Notes: generated by a model not told the origin, from the letters alone. DNA of 42,438 nucleotides from Silene noctiflora (GCA_009801015.1 VHZZ01010839.1:1-42438), one strand, 5' to 3'. Shown: positions 1 to 11,372, counted from the stretch's first letter. Numbers and translations: made by a program.

Positions 1-121
1 CGGTATTTTATACTTAGAAAAATTCCTGGCACAAGTCGGTACTCTCGGTAAGCACCGCGACTACTTCGGTAGGCAAAGAAGTCACCCGTGACATTACGCT
101 GTTCATGAAAAATCAAGCCTA

Positions 122-196
122 ATGTATGAATGGTTTCCAGAAAATTCAAATCATTCAATCTCTCTAATTGTTCTACTTCAATTCAGCTTGCAGTAA
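122..196 (+). promoter_or_regulatory. Overlapping short uORFs at the PPR start
   Basis: ATGs at 122, 126 and 130 lie 4 bases apart, one in each frame. The first opens a 24-codon frame ending at TAA 196, the second a 13-codon frame ending at TAA 167, and only the third opens the PPR frame. If transcription starts upstream of 122, scanning ribosomes meet both short frames first. Whether the ATGs are in the mRNA is not known. Confidence 0.4.
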
Positions 197-1809
197 AAAC
201 CCTATTTAATAACCCATATGATCTTAGTATTCATGATTATGGCCATCTTCTTCAATTTTCCGCAAATCGTCGCTTTTTACGCCTCGGGAAACAAATACAT
301 GCCCGCTTTATCGTTCGCAAATTCGATGTTGATAACTTTATTGGGTCAAAGTTTATAAATTTTTACTCTAGGAATGATCAGGTGTGGAATGCACGGAAGG
401 TGTTCGATGAAATTCCCCAAAGAAATACTTGGTCTTACAATGCTATGCTTATCGCTTACTTGTCTCATAGTGAGGAAATTGAGACATTGGCATTGTTTTC
501 ATCTTTTTTGAGGGATTCGGATGTGTTTATGAAGCCGGATACTTTTAGTCTTACATGTGTGTTGAAAGCGTTGTCAAGCTTGTTTTTTGATGTGGACTTG
601 GGTAGAGAGATACATTGTTATGGGTTACGAAATGGGTTTGATTCGGATTTGTTTGTTGTGAATGGGTTGATTACGTATTACTCGAGGTGTGATGTGTTGG
701 GTTTGGCTAGAAAGGTGTTTGATTTGATGAGAGAGAGGGATATAGTTTCATGGAATTCGATGATTGGAGGGTATTCTCGTGGTGGGTGTTATGAGGAGTG
801 TTTGAAACTTTTTAAGTTGGTGTTAGAGGATGGCAATTTGAGGCCGGATGGAGTTACTATCGCTAACGTTCTCCAGGCCTGTGCTCAAAAGAAGGACCTT
901 GTTCGAGGCATGGAAGTCCATCAGTATGCGATTGAGAAAAATATCGGAGGGGAAAGTTTTGTTTGTAATTCTGTTATAGGGTTGTATGCTAAATGTGGTA
1001 AATTAGATTATGCTAGGGAGATATTTGAACAGATGATTAAGAAAGATGAGGTCACGTATGGTTGTTTGATTTCTGGCTATTTGGCTTACGGGCATGTGAA
1101 CAATGCGATGAAATTATTTCGAGAAATGGAAAATCCTAGTTTGAGTACATGGAATGTTTTAATTTCCGGTATAGAACAGAACAACCATCACGAGCTTACC
1201 TTCGACTTAATAAAAAAGATGCAAGCTACAGGTTTCAGACCGAATTCAGTGACTATTGCAACTCTTCTCTCATCCCTATCCAACTTCCCCGATCTAGAAG
1301 GGGGGAAACAAGTACATGCTTATGCCATTAGAAATAATCATGACTCTAACATTTATGTGACAACTGGTCTAATCGATGTATATGGGAAATCCGGTTTTCT
1401 TCTGGGCGCAAAACTGGTATTTGATCGCTCGAGGCATAGAAGTGTCGTAGTTTGGACAGCAATTATTGCAGGATACTTGGCTCATGAAGATCCAAATCAA
1501 GCAATTAAACTTTTTGAAGACATGTTAGAATATGGAACCCTGCCAGATCCTGTTACATTAACTGTCGTGTTGACAGCTTGCGCTGAGTTAGGAGATACAC
1601 GCCATGCTCAGAAAATACTCAAAGAGATGCATGATAAATACGGCATCCAACCTGTAGCGGAGCATTATGCGTGTGTAGTTAGAGTTTTGGTGCGACATGG
1701 AAAGTTTACTGAAGCTGAAGAATTTATTTCTAAAACACTTGCTGAGACAATCCCAAAAGAGTTGGAAAACAAAAATGCAGATGATGCAGATTTGGAGATC
1801 AGAATATAA
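130..1809 (+). CDS. PLS-class pentatricopeptide repeat protein, C-terminally shortened
   Basis: Intronless 559-residue frame from ATG 130 to TAA 1809. PPR proteins bind organellar RNA and direct its editing, splicing or stability. PLS-type PPR units repeat about every 31-36 residues from roughly residue 40 to 515, with typical cores such as ARKVFDEIPQRNTWSYNAM, DIVSWNSMIGGYSRGG and VVVWTAIIAGYLAHEDPNQA. The protein resembles Arabidopsis At2g37310 (recalled, about 650 residues). The usual E1/E2/E+ tail after the last repeat (EAEEFISK) is missing; the frame instead ends in an acidic, unrelated stretch (KELENKNADDADLEIRI). An N-terminal organelle transit peptide is plausible but weak. The gene is convergent with the SLK gene. 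The family call is very sure; whether the allele is functional is open. Confidence 0.9.
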   Translation: MVSRKFKSFNLSNCSTSIQLAVKTLFNNPYDLSIHDYGHLLQFSANRRFLRLGKQIHARFIVRKFDVDNFIGSKFINFYSRNDQVWNARKVFDEIPQRNTWSYNAMLIAYLSHSEEIETLALFSSFLRDSDVFMKPDTFSLTCVLKALSSLFFDVDLGREIHCYGLRNGFDSDLFVVNGLITYYSRCDVLGLARKVFDLMRERDIVSWNSMIGGYSRGGCYEECLKLFKLVLEDGNLRPDGVTIANVLQACAQKKDLVRGMEVHQYAIEKNIGGESFVCNSVIGLYAKCGKLDYAREIFEQMIKKDEVTYGCLISGYLAYGHVNNAMKLFREMENPSLSTWNVLISGIEQNNHHELTFDLIKKMQATGFRPNSVTIATLLSSLSNFPDLEGGKQVHAYAIRNNHDSNIYVTTGLIDVYGKSGFLLGAKLVFDRSRHRSVVVWTAIIAGYLAHEDPNQAIKLFEDMLEYGTLPDPVTLTVVLTACAELGDTRHAQKILKEMHDKYGIQPVAEHYACVVRVLVRHGKFTEAEEFISKTLAETIPKELENKNADDADLEIRI

Positions 1810-1863
1810 GATGGTGCTTTTTGTCCTTGGGCTACTGTTTTTTTGGTTGTCCTTGGCTTTTGG

Positions 1864-1938
1864 CGATGAGAGAACTAATCGACATATATAAGTCTGTGTC
1901 TAATTTGCAAAAGGGCTTAGGAGAGGCAGGGTTCTGAA
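1864..1938 (+). pseudogene. Probable remnant of the PPR E+ motif end
   Basis: In a different frame from the PPR gene, about 60 bases past its stop, the sequence reads ...ELIDIYKSVSNLQKGLGEAGF followed by TGA. This fits the usual end of the PPR E/E+ domain (eIY..L..L...mkeaGY). Its distance from the last PPR unit is about 150 bases, where an intact tail needs over 300. This suggests an internal deletion plus frame change in the 3' part of the gene. The match is short, so chance is possible. Confidence 0.45.
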
Positions 1939-1979
1939 TGTAAAACAAAAAAACTGTTGCAAGCAACTCGGAAGAGGAG

Positions 1980-2150
1980 ATGATGTTTGATGTTGAGGGC
2001 CTTCAAATGGCTGCAAGTAGTTTTCTGGACAATTCAGATTTCAGAGACCCGGAGACCGGAGTTGGTAGAAGTGATTTTCTGAGTAGTAATGATATTGTTT
2101 TCACATTACTAGTGTTAATGTCAGAGGATGATCTCTCTTATTCCAAATGA
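1980..2150 (+). CDS. Short acidic ORF of unknown function, possibly a remnant
   Basis: A 56-codon frame starts at tandem ATGs (1980, 1983) and stops at TGA 2150. The product is acidic (SSFLDNSDFRDPETGVGRSD, ending SEDDLSYSK) and its codon mix looks protein-like for this AT-rich DNA. The open frame also extends 13 codons upstream of the ATG. I recognise no family. It may be a decayed exon left by the rearrangement that removed the PPR tail, or chance. Confidence 0.2.
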   Translation: MMFDVEGLQMAASSFLDNSDFRDPETGVGRSDFLSSNDIVFTLLVLMSEDDLSYSK

Positions 2151-2832
2151 CACCCCATCAGACTACCATTGTTTAACGGTAGTTTAAATGCGCTATGACC
2201 ATAGGAAGTCCTATTCTACCTGAATCAACAGAACTAAAATTCCACGAAAAATTATGGGCTGTGTAAGGAACTTCCTCGGAAACATACCCTTCATATTTAC
2301 ATGAAGGACACGAGCGCTATTTTTTTTATGTTCCAACAGTAAGCTGTGGTATAGACAGGTAGTCTGAATTTAATAGCTTCCTTGAAGACGGATATCATTG
2401 AATAATACCTTCCTCGGCTATATTACAAATAGTAGAGGTGATTCGAATGGGACTAGGGGATTACCATAGTTCCAGTTCCGAGGCTCCATATTGAAGCATC
2501 AAAGCAGCAAACGGAAGGTTTAAGAAAAGCAACTAAAACTGAAACACATTACTGAAGCATTCATTAGGTTTGTCTGATAAAATTACACTTTGAAGACTCA
2601 ACTCAGAAAAACCCACAAAACATTTTCTGTAGTCACCTACTTATGACTTACATTAAAAATTCCAAGTTTTTAAAACAAAAAGAAAAGAAATAAAATAAGG
2701 CAGAATGAGAATTTTATAGTATCTCAAATATCCTGTACAAAGACTTGGAACACCTTTAAAACGGACGCCAAATGCAAATCAGCCGGTTAGCCTTGAGCCC
2801 TTTCCATCCATGGGGCATTTTTCGACAACATG
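2151..2832. other. PPR-SLK intergenic region and likely SLK 3' UTR
   Basis: This is the gap between two convergent genes. No ORF, RNA gene or clear transposon end is seen. The part near 2700-2832 probably holds the 3' UTR of the minus-strand SLK gene, but I see no strong poly(A) signal that would fix its end. Confidence 0.5.
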
Positions 2833-5800
2833 TCATGATTTCCAATCATAACCTAGACTGTCGTCAAGATCATCCCCGAAAAAACCATTTTCTGTAAAAT
2901 CGTGGGGTAGATCTGGAACCATATCGTCCGTCAAATGGAGCTTCTGAAGCACGTCGGGTATTTTTTGATTAAATCCACTGTTTGTACCACCTCCGGCTGA
3001 AGAAGCAGCGTCGTTTGAAGGAGATCTGAAACTGTTACTCTTGCTGAGGGTGGGACCCTCAACCCCGGGAACATTGCTTGATCCTGACGGTGTTGCTGGC
3101 CTTGCGTTGTTCGCGTGTCCTAGGCCACCAGAAGCTGGGCCCGCACTAAAGCTTTTCTGGGGACCGCCTGCATTATTGCTGGCAACATCCTGCAGCAACT
3201 GCTGGATCATCTGCTGCTGCAAGGACGGGGACTGGGAGGACTGTTGGTTACCAGGCTGTGGGCCTTGTAGAAGCCCATTACTACTCAGAGAACGCTGAGG
3301 CTGATAATGTTGGGGCCCATGTAACTGCTGAGCACCTTGGAACATAGACGGGCCTTGATTTGAGTTATTAAGCGAAGACGATGCTTCCTGATGAAGTGAA
3401 TGGGGGGTCGAATTGAAGGAACTCTGCCTCGCCATGTTGGGGTAGTTGGTTAAGGCTCCAGGCCCACTTTGAGTGGCTCGGTTATTGGACATAACGTTAT
3501 GGTTATTACTGGTATTATGGTTGTTCAGCCCTGATTGCATTGACAGCAGCTTATTGATAGTGTCCCGGTCAGTGGGCAGACCCTGAATACTTGCAAGCTG
3601 CTCCATTTCTTGTATCCTTTGCAATGGGATCCTGGGCGTCGCATTATGTCTAGGATAACTTTTTAACCCCTCTGCAAAATAGAAGTTAGAATAAGAATTT
3701 GGATACAAAAACTTCACCAATATGAAAAGTTGGAGCGGAGGAATGCAGTTAGTATACAAGGTTTCTCCAACCGTCGTAATTAGCTAGTAATGAAAACTAA
3801 AATACATCACTATGGATCTATGTAACATCACTAACATGACATGACACTTTATTTTAGACCAAAATATTGAAATTTTTCCTTAAAATAGTTGTAGCACAAG
3901 TCTGAGATCTGCCTCTTATTTTTTGCCTCCAATAATACATACAGTCAACTTTCTCTTGCACCAAATGGAAGCTGACGGAAAAATTGCACGTAACACCTTT
4001 GGATTCTTCATTACTTTAAAAGTCGCTTATAGTAAGAAACCGAGGGAGGATTAAAGGAAAACCAATCGGATTCTTGATTAAGCATATTATTATTACTCCG
4101 TACTTGGTATTCTGAGGAAAAAAAAAAAAATACAGAATCATATTTGGTACAGTAGAGCAGATGAGAATAGTTACCAATAGGTCCGACTTTATTATCGCGG
4201 CAATAATCTACGAGGTCTTTCATGCTATTAACAACTTCGGCAATCTGTCACAAACCACATGAAAAGCATAAAACATGGCTGAAATCGGAAACAACATCAG
4301 CAGAAAATAGACAGTACTGACATACCTGCAAACATCTCACATATCTCTTAGAGAAACCCAAGTCATTAAGTGACTGCAACTCCAAACTCTTAGCAAGCTG
4401 GCAACCAGCTGTTACAACCCTGTTGCAAACAAATATTTCAATGTTGCAAAAATAAAGATGTCAGATATGTTTTGTTCTACTAGATACTTTAATCTTTGGA
4501 AAGTGAAGGAAAAGATTCAAAAGCTTACATATTGCTGTTTGTTTGAAGATCTTGAGAAGAAACTCCTTCAGACCCACTGTCCGATAGCGTACTTTGACAT
4601 TTTTGAGCAACTTGAAGCAGCTGTTTTACCTGTCAATAAGTAAGTATCGCTTTTAGTCTGATATAACTCAATTGAGTAGACACGGAACATCCCTGGCTAA
4701 AATGAGGATATGGTTGTGGGTGCACGTCTCCGAAACAAAATTATAGTAATGAAATATGAAATTTTTTAGAGTTTCCAAGTGAAAAAATTTTTTTTGAGAA
4801 TTAAGCTTAAACATTTGTAACTTCCTTTACTTTTGTCATGTAGATTCCCCTTTTGGGCTGATTTAGATAGTTTCACAGGAGTAAGGGTCGGTACAGCTAT
4901 ATGAAAAGAGGGGTACAACTCTAAAAATGAAGAGTTGAAGAAACAGGGGTACAATCTTTCTAATTGTGCTCGGCTTTATGATAGGAGATAGGAAACGAAT
5001 CGTTTGATTTCTCTCCCCTTCTCTCCCTCAATGAAAAATGGTCCCTTCTCTTTCCCCTTGCCTCCTTAATCTCCAATTTTAATCAAACACACTCTTAGCC
5101 TGCCCAGCATAGACACAAAATGTACACTCTGCAACAAATTTATCAAGCTCGGAAAGGTTACACATAACCCTTGACCCAAAGATACAAGATGGCACCCACG
5201 ATAAAATTGAACGAGCAGCCACATCAAAATTGGATGACCAACTATCACCAAAAAGGAAAAGAGAGGGGAAAATCAAAAACAATAAACTGTGTTGCTCTGG
5301 CCTTTGAGCAGAGCGAGCATCAATAGAAAACAAATTCAACCAATGGACCAGGAACGGAGGAGCACGCATACATGTTAAATGGAAACCACAGCAAAGAAGC
5401 TCAACAAGTCAGCAACGCAGATTCTGAGCAAGAAAACTTGCCATTGGATCCGAGGCCAACCCAAATAAAATTGTTTGACATCGAAATTTGTTTTATGATG
5501 TTCAGGGGTGCCATGTATTTCTAATGGACCCATTTTGCATTGGCTTATATGCTTTAGCACTAGCCACAACACACCGATGTCAAACTAAAAACAGAAAACA
5601 ATACCTGGGGCGCCACCAGCCTCCTTGGAAGTAGCTCCTCGTGGCGTCGTGCACAGAAGTCCCATGATAAGATCTGTTAATTAAAACAGGTAGATCTTAA
5701 GAACATTTTAAAAGGCAAAAGAACAACTCAGAAAACCATTGCAAACTCATGTCATGACCTCATACCTTCAAATCCTGAGTAAATATAATTCTAAGCTGCC

Positions 5801-8379
5801 CCTCACGAACAACCCGTAGTTGCTCATATACACTCTCCTGAACTGCTTTTCCATATTCCAACATCATTATTCCATTGGCAAATCTACGCTCACGAGGTAA
5901 GTCGACAAATAGAAGCTCATCTATTACACCGCTGCCAAATTTAATTTCATTGAGCCGGGGGAGTACTTCAAATGTCGCTTCTGTTCAGACGTAGGGAATC
6001 AAAGGATAGTGAAGATGTAAAAGGTAATTAAGATGGTAAAAACAGATACAACAAACCTAGGGTTATAAAACCGAAAAAGCCAAATATAAGTCCCTTTAGA
6101 GACAGATCACTAGCACATTAAATCCAACATCTAACTTTCAATAGTATGGAACAGTAAATTTCATCTTTTCAATCTGCCAAAAGTAAACTATCAGTTAGGA
6201 GTAGATAATATAGCTACAGTTTCCTCTTATCTTAGCATGAGAGATCTAAAAGTAGACAATTATATCAAAATGACAAGAGATCCGAAGAAGCCAAGGAACA
6301 AGGGCATTGGCATATAAGTTGACTAACCTAAGAGAAAGAAGAAAATGATCACCTTTACAAGACACATCAAGAGCCATAAGTAGTGACTATTGCAAAATGG
6401 GATATTTAGATAATTTGCTGAAATAAGCTATTTTACAGTGATGTAGGTGACACGAGTATAATATTGAAAAGAACAAGAAACATCATATAATCATCCTAAG
6501 CAAAACCTGCAGAATCATTTCAAGTACTTATCAAAGATACAGTTATTTACGAGTACCATAGCAACAAGATATATAAGAACTAGGATAAAAGCATTGATGT
6601 AGAGTATAGTATAACTTACCGAAACCCCTTCCAGATTTTGACCCACATACGTCACAATGCCATGCATCCTATTTCGTGCAAGAAGCAAAATTAGGAAAAC
6701 CAGCCAAGGTGCAAAGTAATATCTATAGCACACAACTGTCCTGTTACATTAAAGTTGAACCAAACTTCGGCTTAAGTAGAAGAAAAAAAGGGAATAAAGA
6801 TGGAATGACTTACCATGGATGCTTGAGGAAAAACTCCTAATGCATGTTGTCCGACATTTTCATATAAAGACAGGCACCACCTTTTCTTAGCACGAGGAGC
6901 ATAATATTCCGCAACAAATTTCCTCCAATAAGCAATAGTATTTTCCTGTCAACACACTCACTAAATAAGACTGGCAGCACAAAGCACATCTGCTTCCTTG
7001 TTAATCTAGAATCATACTAAATCATATGACAACTTTTTTGACAGAATGAAAACAAACCACATAATGAGAAGAATTAAGGATTAGAAGGCATGTTACATGA
7101 CAGAGGGAAGATCATGTCAATAAGGCATACATTGTAATCTGAAACACTATTACCAAATACAGCCAGTACCCCAACACCTCAAACGCTTTTGTCTATGCTG
7201 AGATAAGGGTGTTGGATGTACACAGCCTTAAAACATGCGCTATAGACAAAATTAGCGGTTTATAGACCAAAAAGACAGTCTACAGCTTCATGGTACAAGC
7301 AGCACACAAAGCTACGTGAGTCAATTTATCTCGAAGCCAGATAACAAAGAGTTATTGGTAATAATAAAATAAAATAGATAAATGCAAGATATCATCAAAA
7401 TGACAACATAATCCACCAAGGCAAAAAAACATACAGCTGGCCGTTGCCGCTGATGATAGAGGTACTGCATCAAACGTCTGGCACATACACCCCCAGTATC
7501 ATATGGGTTCTTCATGGCAGCCATTTGCTGCATGCTTTGTTGCTGAAGTTGTTGTCTCAACTGTTGTTGTTGTTGTTGGTATTGCTGCTGCTGCTGCTGA
7601 TGTTGCTGTTGCTGTTGTTGTTGCTGTTGTTGCTGCTGTTGTATTTGAACCCTTTGCATTGGCGACATAGACTGCAACATCTGTTGTTGTTGCCGTAACC
7701 TCTGTTGCTGAAGGATGGCCTGTAGTTGTGGATTAGAGCTTTGCAATTGCATTGGGTCTTGCCTCTGAAGGATTTGCTGCAAAACTTGCTGTTGAATCAG
7801 GTCTTCTTGCTTGATATCTAGCCGTGGCTTTTTCTGAAGGTGGGGTGAATTCATGGGATCTTGAATGAAAGAATTTTGACGTCTTGGGCCCATGTTAACC
7901 AAGTGTTGGCCCATTTGTGAGTCGGGAAGTGATGAACCACCCGGACCTCCTTGTTGAGAATTAGGATCATGGTGAGAACCATGTTGTACACCTGTGGGTC
8001 CATCTATCACAGATGACCCAGAGACACTGATATTATTATTGGATGTAAATGACATTGGTGACGCTGGCAACCTCATGTACGACTCGCCGTTAATGCTCGC
8101 ACTTCTTTGCAACTGTGGGCCTCCTGAGAAGGCTGAGTTTGCATCAGTTACCAATGAACTAGGCCCAGCACCAGCACTTGTCCCCCTGTTCAGAACCACG
8201 TCTCCGTAACCCGACCCTAGATTCGAACGCCCTGTTCCAGAAATCGAATTGGCAGAATTCCCAAAAGACGAACTCAAATGAGAGTTGATTACATTCTGAG
8301 ACTGTGCATCTCCTTGGAAAAAAATACCAGAAGTTGCTGAAGATTGTGAGAGTCCTCCAGCTATCCGAGAAGGCGCCAT
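2833..8379 (-). CDS. SLK2: SEUSS-LIKE transcriptional adaptor (SLK1/SLK2 type)
   Basis: Nine coding exons (minus strand): 8379-7435, 6945-6814, 6668-6620, 5980-5766, 5673-5605, 4629-4529, 4419-4326, 4244-4175, 3671-2833. They total 2514 bases and encode 837 residues; all junctions are GT-AG. SEUSS/SLK proteins bridge the corepressor LEUNIG and DNA-binding factors in the nucleus, acting in organ and embryo development. The N-terminus MAPSRIAGGLSQSSATSGIF matches other eudicot SLKs and fixes the start. A putative NLS (KKPRLD) lies at 183-188 and a poly-Q tract at about 245-287. The LIM-binding (LDB) domain starts near 297 (ARRLMQYLYHQRQRP) and runs through WRKFVAEYYAPRAKKRWC and the Cys motif WHCDVCGSKSGRGFE to about 470. 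The C-terminus is Gln/Asn/Ser-rich and ends LGYDWKS. SLK1 versus SLK2 orthology is not resolved. Confidence 0.95.
4630..5604 (-). other. SLK intron 5 with a possible degenerate MITE
   Basis: A 975-base intron between SLK exons 5 and 6. Within it, near 4997-5096, TCGTTTGATTT and AATCAAACACA form short inverted ends around a pyrimidine-rich core. This resembles a decayed Tourist-like element, but no target duplication is clear. Confidence 0.4.
7139..7300. repeat. Diverged interspersed repeat with GGATGTACACAGCCTTA core
   Basis: Inside SLK intron 1, GATAAGGGTGTTGGATGTA runs into CACAGCCTTA. The same word pattern (ATGTA..AGCCTTA) recurs near 25041-25060. I recall this core as a widespread short repeat in angiosperm genomes, possibly SINE-derived; the family name is not certain. 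Confidence 0.4.
7561..7740 (-). repeat. CAG/CAA triplet tract coding poly-glutamine
   Basis: On the plus strand this is a run of TTG, CTG and GTT triplets; on the coding strand it is CAG/CAA, giving long Gln runs broken by His, Tyr, Leu and Arg. It lies in SLK exon 1, just before the LDB domain. Gln-rich tracts are normal for SEUSS-family proteins, and this one is likely to vary in length between individuals. Confidence 0.9.
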
Positions 8380-8485
8380 AAGCGGCACCGTCCCTTGATG
8401 GCTGGAATCCAGATAACTCTTTAAAGCCAGGCCTATTTTTCCCCTCCTCAACACCAAAATTTAACCCCAGACTACTCAACTTGAG

Positions 8486-9251
8486 CTATCAACACAAACC
8501 CATTATCTTTCCCAACAACAAAAAGTGCAATTTGATACACCAACAACAAGCTTTAGTTTACCAAAATCTTGCTGCACAGTAATTTATCGCTTTCGTAAAC
8601 CCTTTATATACTCTATTGAAAACACAAACAATAACTACAATTAGCAATAATACAACCTATAAACTCATTAAAATCAAACTCATATAAAAGATTAGAACTT
8701 TCTACCCTAACAATAAGTCCAACAACATTACCCCAACACTTCAATCGCTCAAATTGCGAGGTAACGGGGAAACCCTAATTATCAATATCAACTAAAAATC
8801 AAACCCACATACCATATAATCAAACTATTGATCAAACAAAACAAAAATCAATAAAGCATCAAACTTTCATACAAACCCTAAAAAAAATCCTAATTTAACC
8901 CCAAAAAAAGCACTAATTACACAACTTTTAGTCTTTTCATCCTAAAAAACTCAATTAATCACCAAATCATACCATTCTTGCAACAATCACCTCAAAATAT
9001 TCCACCTTTTATATATATTTCCAACGATCTAACTAAAATCAGCAAAACCCAGCTAAAAAATTGAACTAAATAACATCAAAGTTTACTTCTTTCCAACTCA
9101 AATCAACCAAAGTTACTATCTTTACCATGCAAATATTACTACAACCACAAACAAATCATGGGTTTTTACTAATTTTTTTGTGGGTATTTGTAATGATCGC
9201 TACAAACCTATTAAAATACAAAAAAAAGGGGGGGGAATAAATTAAACTAAC
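8486..9251 (-). other. Probable intron in the SLK 5' UTR
   Basis: On the minus strand a good donor (CAAG|GTTAGT, exon end 9252) and an acceptor (GATAG|CTCAA, exon start 8485) enclose about 766 bases. The intervening DNA is T-rich on this strand and has no ORF. A leader intron is common in plant regulatory genes. It is predicted only from splice-like words. Confidence 0.45.
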
Positions 9252-9339
9252 CTTGAAAATGGCAAGCTGAGGTATAAACAAGTGCAAGAAATTGTTTAAA
9301 TAAACTCAAAAAAATGGGAAATTTATGTGTGGAAATTAA

Positions 9340-9600
9340 TTTATAAGTATAATATTTATATTTATTTATTATTTGTATATTTTGAGAGAAAATCAAGAGT
9401 TTTTTTTTTTTGTTTAAGAGAAATTGAAGAGTTTAAGAGTTAAAGATTAGAGCTTTTATTTATTTTATTTTTATTAAAGGATATATATAAGTGGGAAAAA
9501 GGTGACTGGCTATGACCGGTAGCTGAGATATTTAGAACTTGCTATTGTAGGTTGTTGTGGATACGTGGGAGTTGTTTAATGGTGTACAATAAGGTAAAGT
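9340..9600 (-). promoter_or_regulatory. Likely SLK promoter region with TATA-like run
   Basis: Upstream of the predicted leader exon, the minus strand carries TTATATATATCC (9479-9490), a TATA-box-like word, within AT-rich DNA. A start near 9450 would give a leader exon ending at 9252. The LINE fragment begins only about 300 bases further upstream, so the promoter is compact or overlaps it. Confidence 0.35.
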
Positions 9601-9812
9601 ATGGGAAATTTTTTAGTGTTTGTAAATTGTTTACATAAATTAAGCGTTACACTTGTGTATAGTTGTATGAAACCGTGTTAGATTGTGAGATTTTAGTTCC
9701 ATTTGCTAAAAAAATACACTTAGATGAGAAGATATATGAGATATAGCAAGTAAATGTTGACTTGAGTTGAAGACAGGACTTTTTTTTTGAATAAAAAAGA
9801 GGCTGAAGCCAA

Positions 9813-10745
9813 TTATATAGCTATGGATCGAGTAAAACTCATTCCTTGAACATCCCGAGCCATCACGTCTTGGATCCCGTGTGGTGGGGTGTGAAGCTCA
9901 TGCTCACCAAAAGGAAAAGTCAAAGTCATCTTCGATAGTTTGTCCGCGTTGAAATTAGCTTCTCGATAGACGTGTCGAATCAAATATTGTCCACCTTGAA
10001 TAAGTCGCTTACAATCCTTGATAAGAGGCCCGTAAAAAAAATTGTCAATCTGCCCCCCTTTATTGATGAAGTTTACTACCACTTGTGAGTCGAACTCAAT
10101 GATAAGGTGTTCCAAGCCCATCTTGCGTGCCAAATTCAGACCAAACCACACCCCACGCAACTCAGCTAGCATCACTGTAGCATGTCCAAGATTTATGACG
10201 AAACCAAATATCCAATTTCCGCTATTATTGCGAAATATTCCGCTTGCACTCGCTGGACCAGGATTTCCTTTAGAGCATTCGTCAACATTCAATTTAATGG
10301 CGTCTCCGTGTGAAGGTTCCCATTTAATCCTCTTTTGTATCATGTTCCTCTCCATATATACCTGACCATATTGGAGCCACGCTTTGACCACATCTCTTGC
10401 TTGTGAAATCACGAACCCCCGAACATTAAAGGAAAGAGTGTTGGATAACTGGAAAATCGAGTTACAGTGCCACTTCTATAGCCACCAGCATGTTATTGCA
10501 AAAATTATATTCCACGATATACCCTACACTTTAACGTCAGTTAGTATCAAATTATTATACATCCAAGCATGAAACGTTCCAGTATAAAACATGGTTTGAT
10601 TACTCCTTGTTAAAAGTTTATCCCAAATAGCAGTAGCCTCGGAGCAATCCATCAGCACATGACGGACATCCTTAAGCCCACACGAGCATAGGTGGCACCC
10701 CGAATGGTTAGAAATCCCGCGCTTCAGCCGTTGCTCGTTAATGGC
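9813..10745 (-). pseudogene. LINE zf-RVT and RNase H domains, two in-frame stops
   Basis: The zf-RVT part (about 10745-10420) and RNase H (10412-9813) share one frame, broken by TAG at 10524-10526 and TAG at 10476-10478. The second changes an expected Trp in WWLWKW. RNase H itself is open for 199 codons and keeps all four acidic positions: Asp in LNVDECSKGNPGP, Glu in LAELRGV, Asp in IIEFDSQ and Asp in NADKLSK. A usual Gly after the first Asp is Glu here. It is a fossil of the LINE, not a host gene. Confidence 0.8.
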
Positions 10746-10749
10746 TAGT

Positions 10750-11372
10750 CTATTGAGAAATAAGCTTGTAAACTAACGCCGTGGAAAACAGCCCAGAAGA
10801 TGTTTCAGACCACACTAGGCTATCTTCCTCAGCGCTATCAATAAGGACCGGAATGATAGCAATTTTCATAATCACAGCAAGAGGAAGCTTGTTATCAAAG
10901 AGTGACCAATTCCAAGTACCATTAGGCAAAACCATCTCAGAAATTTTATGTTTTAACTCGGCCTCAGAGAGCGGAGCAGTTGCTAACAAAAACAGAGGAC
11001 ATATATCCACCCATGGATCAATCCAAAAGTGGATACGTTTACCGTTCTCAACTGTCCACCGGACACCATTTTTAACGATATCTAGCCCGTGATAAACAGC
11101 CTTACCAACCATGGAAGCATTATTTTTTCGAGTCCCTGCAAAAAGATCAGTGTTAGAAAAATACTTACCTTTGACAACCTTGATCCACAAAGCCTCATTC
11201 CCGCTGGCAGCGCGCCATCCCAGTTTCCCAAGAAGCGCCTCATTAGCTAATTTGGTACTACGAAGACCAATCCCCCCTTCGATTTTTGGTTTGCACATTT
11301 GAGCCCAGGAGACCCAATGAATTTTTTTCTCAAGGTTTTTTCCGCCCCAAATAAATCTCCGAACAATCTTCT
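10750..11372 (-). pseudogene. LINE ORF2 fragment between RT and zinc finger
   Basis: The reading frame gives WGGKNLEKKIHWVSWAQMCK, then KIEGGIGLRSTKLANEALLG and HFWIDPWVDICPLF, typical of plant LINE ORF2 after the reverse transcriptase. It stops at TAG 10750 after VYKLISQ. A +1 frame step there continues into the zinc finger (RLAINEQRLKRGISNHSGCH), so a single-base indel broke the ORF. Its start is the truncation point of the element. Confidence 0.75.

Noticed and set aside
7444..7698. Leu-rich plus-strand ORF of 84 codons
   Set aside because: It is the antisense shadow of the SLK poly-Q tract.
7321..8457. SLK reading frame extended upstream to 8457 and into intron 1
   Set aside because: The codon at 8457 is TTG, not ATG, and upstream residues do not match SLK proteins; the tail after RQRPA is intron read-through past a GT donor.
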